NCBI GenBank assembly: GCA_013360875.1
Contig: JABWAU010000001.1
Coordinates: 1-40,834 of the forward strand
Direction: 5' to 3'
Source of the DNA: Anaerolineales bacterium
Lineage (GTDB): Bacteria > Chloroflexota > Anaerolineae > Anaerolineales > Villigracilaceae
Length of the DNA: 40,834 bases
In this document: piece after piece, positions 38,987 through 40,834 of the stretch
How positions within the stretch are numbered: position 1 is the stretch's first letter
How the letters are laid out: each line of letters begins with the position of its first letter
Position numbers and translations under genes: made by a program
The notes under the pieces: model-generated
The model's input: only the letters and a program-made list of their open reading frames with translations
What the model was told of the DNA's origin: nothing
Database searches by the model: none

Positions 38987-39755
38987 TCACACAGGAACAA
39001 GTTGGCGCGCTGGCGAAGCAATACAAGATCAACGAGACCGTGATTTTCCGCGAGTATTTGCAACTCGCCTTTTTACAGAAACTCTACCAAAAGACGCCCA
39101 GCCGGAACATTCTTTTTAAAGGCGGCACTGCGATCCACTTGACTATCAGGCGCCGCGCTTTTCGGAAAACCTTGATTTCTCCGTGACAATGTCCATGCCC
39201 GACTTTAATACGTACATTACCGGCGTCCTAAAACGAATGGAGGATGAGGAAGGTATCACGTGGAAGGAAAGGAAGAGCGTTTCGGGAAGGCAGTTCCTTT
39301 TGACGGCTGAGGATATCCTTCCCTACAAGATCTACATTGCGTTGGATTTTTCCATTCGTGAGAATACCCTTTCAAACGACCGTTCTATTATTCGAACCGC
39401 CTACCCCGTGATCTTCACATCCTACGTCCACCATCTGTCACAGGAGGAGTTGCTTGTGGAAAAGATCCGGGCGGTGATGACGCGCAGAAAAGGGCGCGAC
39501 CTGTACGACCTGTGGTATTTGCTATCCAGGGGAGTGGAAATTCGACAGGACATGCTTCGCAAAAAACTGGCATTTTACAAAATTTCAAAAGTGACCAACG
39601 CCGATATCGTGAAAAGGGTCGCATCATTTCCAAAAAAGGATTTCCTGCTGGATCTGCGCCCATTTGTCCCGCTCAACGAACGGGACCACCTGCCTGAATT
39701 CTTTGAGATATTGCAATCCCAGATCGAACATGCGTTTGCAAACGATAAAGGATGA
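38983..39755 (+). pseudogene. AbiEii-family nucleotidyltransferase toxin, frameshifted
   Basis: Starts at the ATGA overlap. Frame 1 reads to NILFKGGTAIHLT (the GG[S/T] nucleotidyltransferase motif), then shifts into a stop at 39186. In the next frame the family continues YQAPRFSENLDFSVTMSMPD, then VEKIRAVMTRRKGRDLYDLW and onward to 39755. One missing base near 39144-39146 explains it (expected ACN-TAT-CAG). The break falls just before the metal-binding acidic motif, which here reads ENLD where D-x-D is common. The toxin should be inactive unless the base is a sequencing error or programmed frameshifting occurs. About 257 aa when joined. Confidence 0.83.
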
Positions 39756-39770
39756 AGATGAAAAATAAGT

Positions 39771-39776
39771 TATACT
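39771..39776 (+). promoter_or_regulatory. -10 hexamer of lepA
   Basis: TATACT, 13 nt before the ATG at 39790. There is no Shine-Dalgarno in the gap, so the leader would be about 5-6 nt or absent. Confidence 0.45.
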
Positions 39777-39789
39777 CCCACCGCTTATT

Positions 39790-40834
39790 ATGACCTCCCA
39801 CATCCGCAACTTCTGCATCATTGCCCACGTGGATCACGGCAAATCCACGCTTGCCGACCGCCTGCTTCAACTGACCGGTGCCATCTCCGAACGCGAGATG
39901 ACCGAGCAGGTGTTGGACAGTATGGACCTCGAACGCGAAAAGGGCGTCACCATCAAAGCCTCCGCGGTGCGGATGTATTACACCGCCAAAGATAATCAAA
40001 AGTACGAGATCAACCTGATTGACACGCCAGGTCACGTGGACTTCGGTTACGAGGTGAGCCGCGCGCTCAAAGCCTGTGAAGGCGCGGTGCTGGTGGTGGA
40101 CGCCACGCAGGGCATCGAAGCGCAGACGCTCGCCAACCTCTACCAAGCGCTCGACGCCGATCTCACCATCATCCCGGTCATCAACAAAATTGACCTGCCC
40201 TCCGCGCGTCCCGAAGAAGTGGCTGAGGATGTCGGGAGCCTGCTCGGGGTCCCGCCTGAATCGGTCATCCGCATTTCGGCGAAGGAAGGCGTCAACGTGG
40301 ATCAGATCCTCGAGGCGATCGTCACGCGCGTCCCGCCTCCCAAGGATGCGGATGACGTTCCCCTGCGCGCGCTCGTCTTCGATTCGCATTACGACCCGTA
40401 CAAGGGCGTCATCGCCTACGTGCGCATCGTCGAGGGCATGATCAAACAGAACGATATCCTGCGGATGTTCGCCACGAAAGCCGACCTGCGTCCCGTCGAG
40501 ATCGGCATCTTCGCGCCCGGCATGAAGCCCGTTGACAGATTGGGATCGGGGGAAGTCGGATACATCGCCACCGGATTCAAGACCGTGCACGAGTGCCGCG
40601 TGGGAGATACGATCACGAACGCGGCGCATCCTGCCTCGGACCCTTTGCCTGGGTACCGCCACCCCAAACCGATGGTCTTCGCCGGGATCTATCCCGTCGA
40701 GGCAGACGACTATTCCGACCTGCGCGACGCTCTCGAAAAACTGCAACTCAACGACGCCTCATTGACCTACCAGCCTGAAACCTCGCAGGCGCTGGGGTTC
40801 GGATTCCGCGCCGGCTTCCTCGGTCTCTTTCACA
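39790..40834 (+). CDS. lepA: Elongation factor 4 (LepA), 3'-truncated by the window
   Basis: 348 codons visible of about 600. Ribosome-dependent GTPase that promotes back-translocation or helps initiation. G1 is [10 protein letters not shown]2 is in [11 protein letters not shown]3 DTPGHVDF and G4 NKIDLP, with SAKEG as G5. The phrases [40 protein letters not shown] and [17 protein letters not shown] distinguish LepA from TypA/BipA and EF-G. The last visible residues [12 protein letters not shown] begin the LepA domain III/IV region. No ribosome binding site is visible. The reading frame stays open to the end of the window. Confidence 0.95.
   Translation, partial: MTSHIRNFCIIAHVDHGKSTLADRLLQLTGAISEREMTEQVLDSMDLEREKGVTIKASAVRMYYTAKDNQKYEINLIDTPGHVDFGYEVSRALKACEGAVLVVDATQGIEAQTLANLYQALDADLTIIPVINKIDLPSARPEEVAEDVGSLLGVPPESVIRISAKEGVNVDQILEAIVTRVPPPKDADDVPLRALVFDSHYDPYKGVIAYVRIVEGMIKQNDILRMFATKADLRPVEIGIFAPGMKPVDRLGSGEVGYIATGFKTVHECRVGDTITNAAHPASDPLPGYRHPKPMVFAGIYPVEADDYSDLRDALEKLQLNDASLTYQPETSQALGFGFRAGFLGLFH

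Noticed and set aside
39790-40834. Assignment as TypA/BipA
   Set aside because: Phrases such as [14 protein letters not shown] and [17 protein letters not shown] are typical of LepA rather than TypA.
1-40834. CRISPR array or cas genes
   Set aside because: The tandem repeats present have 7-8 bp periods without spacers, and no cas-like protein is seen.

Overview
The window looks like a chromosomal segment of a Chloroflexota bacterium, probably an Anaerolineae/Anaerolineales relative. This is inference from gene content and style: high G+C DNA, single-membrane lipoprotein and sortase-type genes, an unusual family-5 solute-binding lipoprotein of a type I associate with this group, and 7-8 bp tandem repeats at gene junctions. 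No rRNA, complete tRNA or CRISPR array is visible. About 40 protein genes are supported, plus several broken ones.

Layout. 1-567 holds no gene I can support. 568-4090: a class-V aminotransferase, a universal stress protein, mobA and an AmmeMemoRadiSam-type radical SAM enzyme. 4205-8051: an oligopeptide-type ABC importer (binding protein plus two permeases, no ATPases). The binding protein has a circularly permuted domain order and is also frameshifted. 8102-11777: a heterodimeric ABC exporter pair. 11932-17451 (minus strand): GH1 glycosidase, rRNA 2'-O-methyltransferase, a nucleotidyltransferase remnant split by a 90-bp MITE, an exonuclease-WYL fusion, an S51 peptidase, a Nudix hydrolase and adenosine deaminase. 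17585-18190: a DsbA/FrnE-like protein with in-frame TGA in place of the first redox cysteine and a SECIS-like hairpin just downstream, a strong selenoprotein candidate. 19071-22754: a zur-znuA-znuC-(four-helix-bundle insertion)-znuB zinc-uptake operon under a Zur-type operator. 22847-28761: a small CxxC membrane protein, a HEAT/DUF4177-like protein, a diguanylate cyclase, a STAS/flavocytochrome/STAS cluster and a YprB-like exonuclease. 28973-29968: a sortase-like gene preceded by two identical c-di-GMP-I (GEMM-I) riboswitches with a terminator between them. 30097-38042: GPH transporter, DUF2142 and DUF3592 proteins, a class A penicillin-binding protein whose catalytic motifs have all decayed, and an aspartase/fumarase. 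38408-39755: an AbiE-type toxin-antitoxin pair with a frameshifted toxin. 39790-end: lepA, cut by the window edge.

How the parts connect. The membrane GGDEF enzyme makes the ligand sensed by the tandem riboswitches, so c-di-GMP control of a surface (sortase-like) function is a reasonable local hypothesis. Zur and its high-affinity transporter form a self-contained zinc regulon. Many genes have a clear -10 hexamer only 7-9 nt from the start codon, which suggests frequent leaderless transcription. Junctions between genes repeatedly consist of 7-8 bp tandem repeats that overlap stop codons and upstream regions. One pair of these, in inverted orientation, brackets the inserted four-helix-bundle gene.

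Three genes contain frameshifts (binding protein, four-helix bundle, AbiEii). Natural decay and assembly or sequencing error cannot be separated from the sequence alone.
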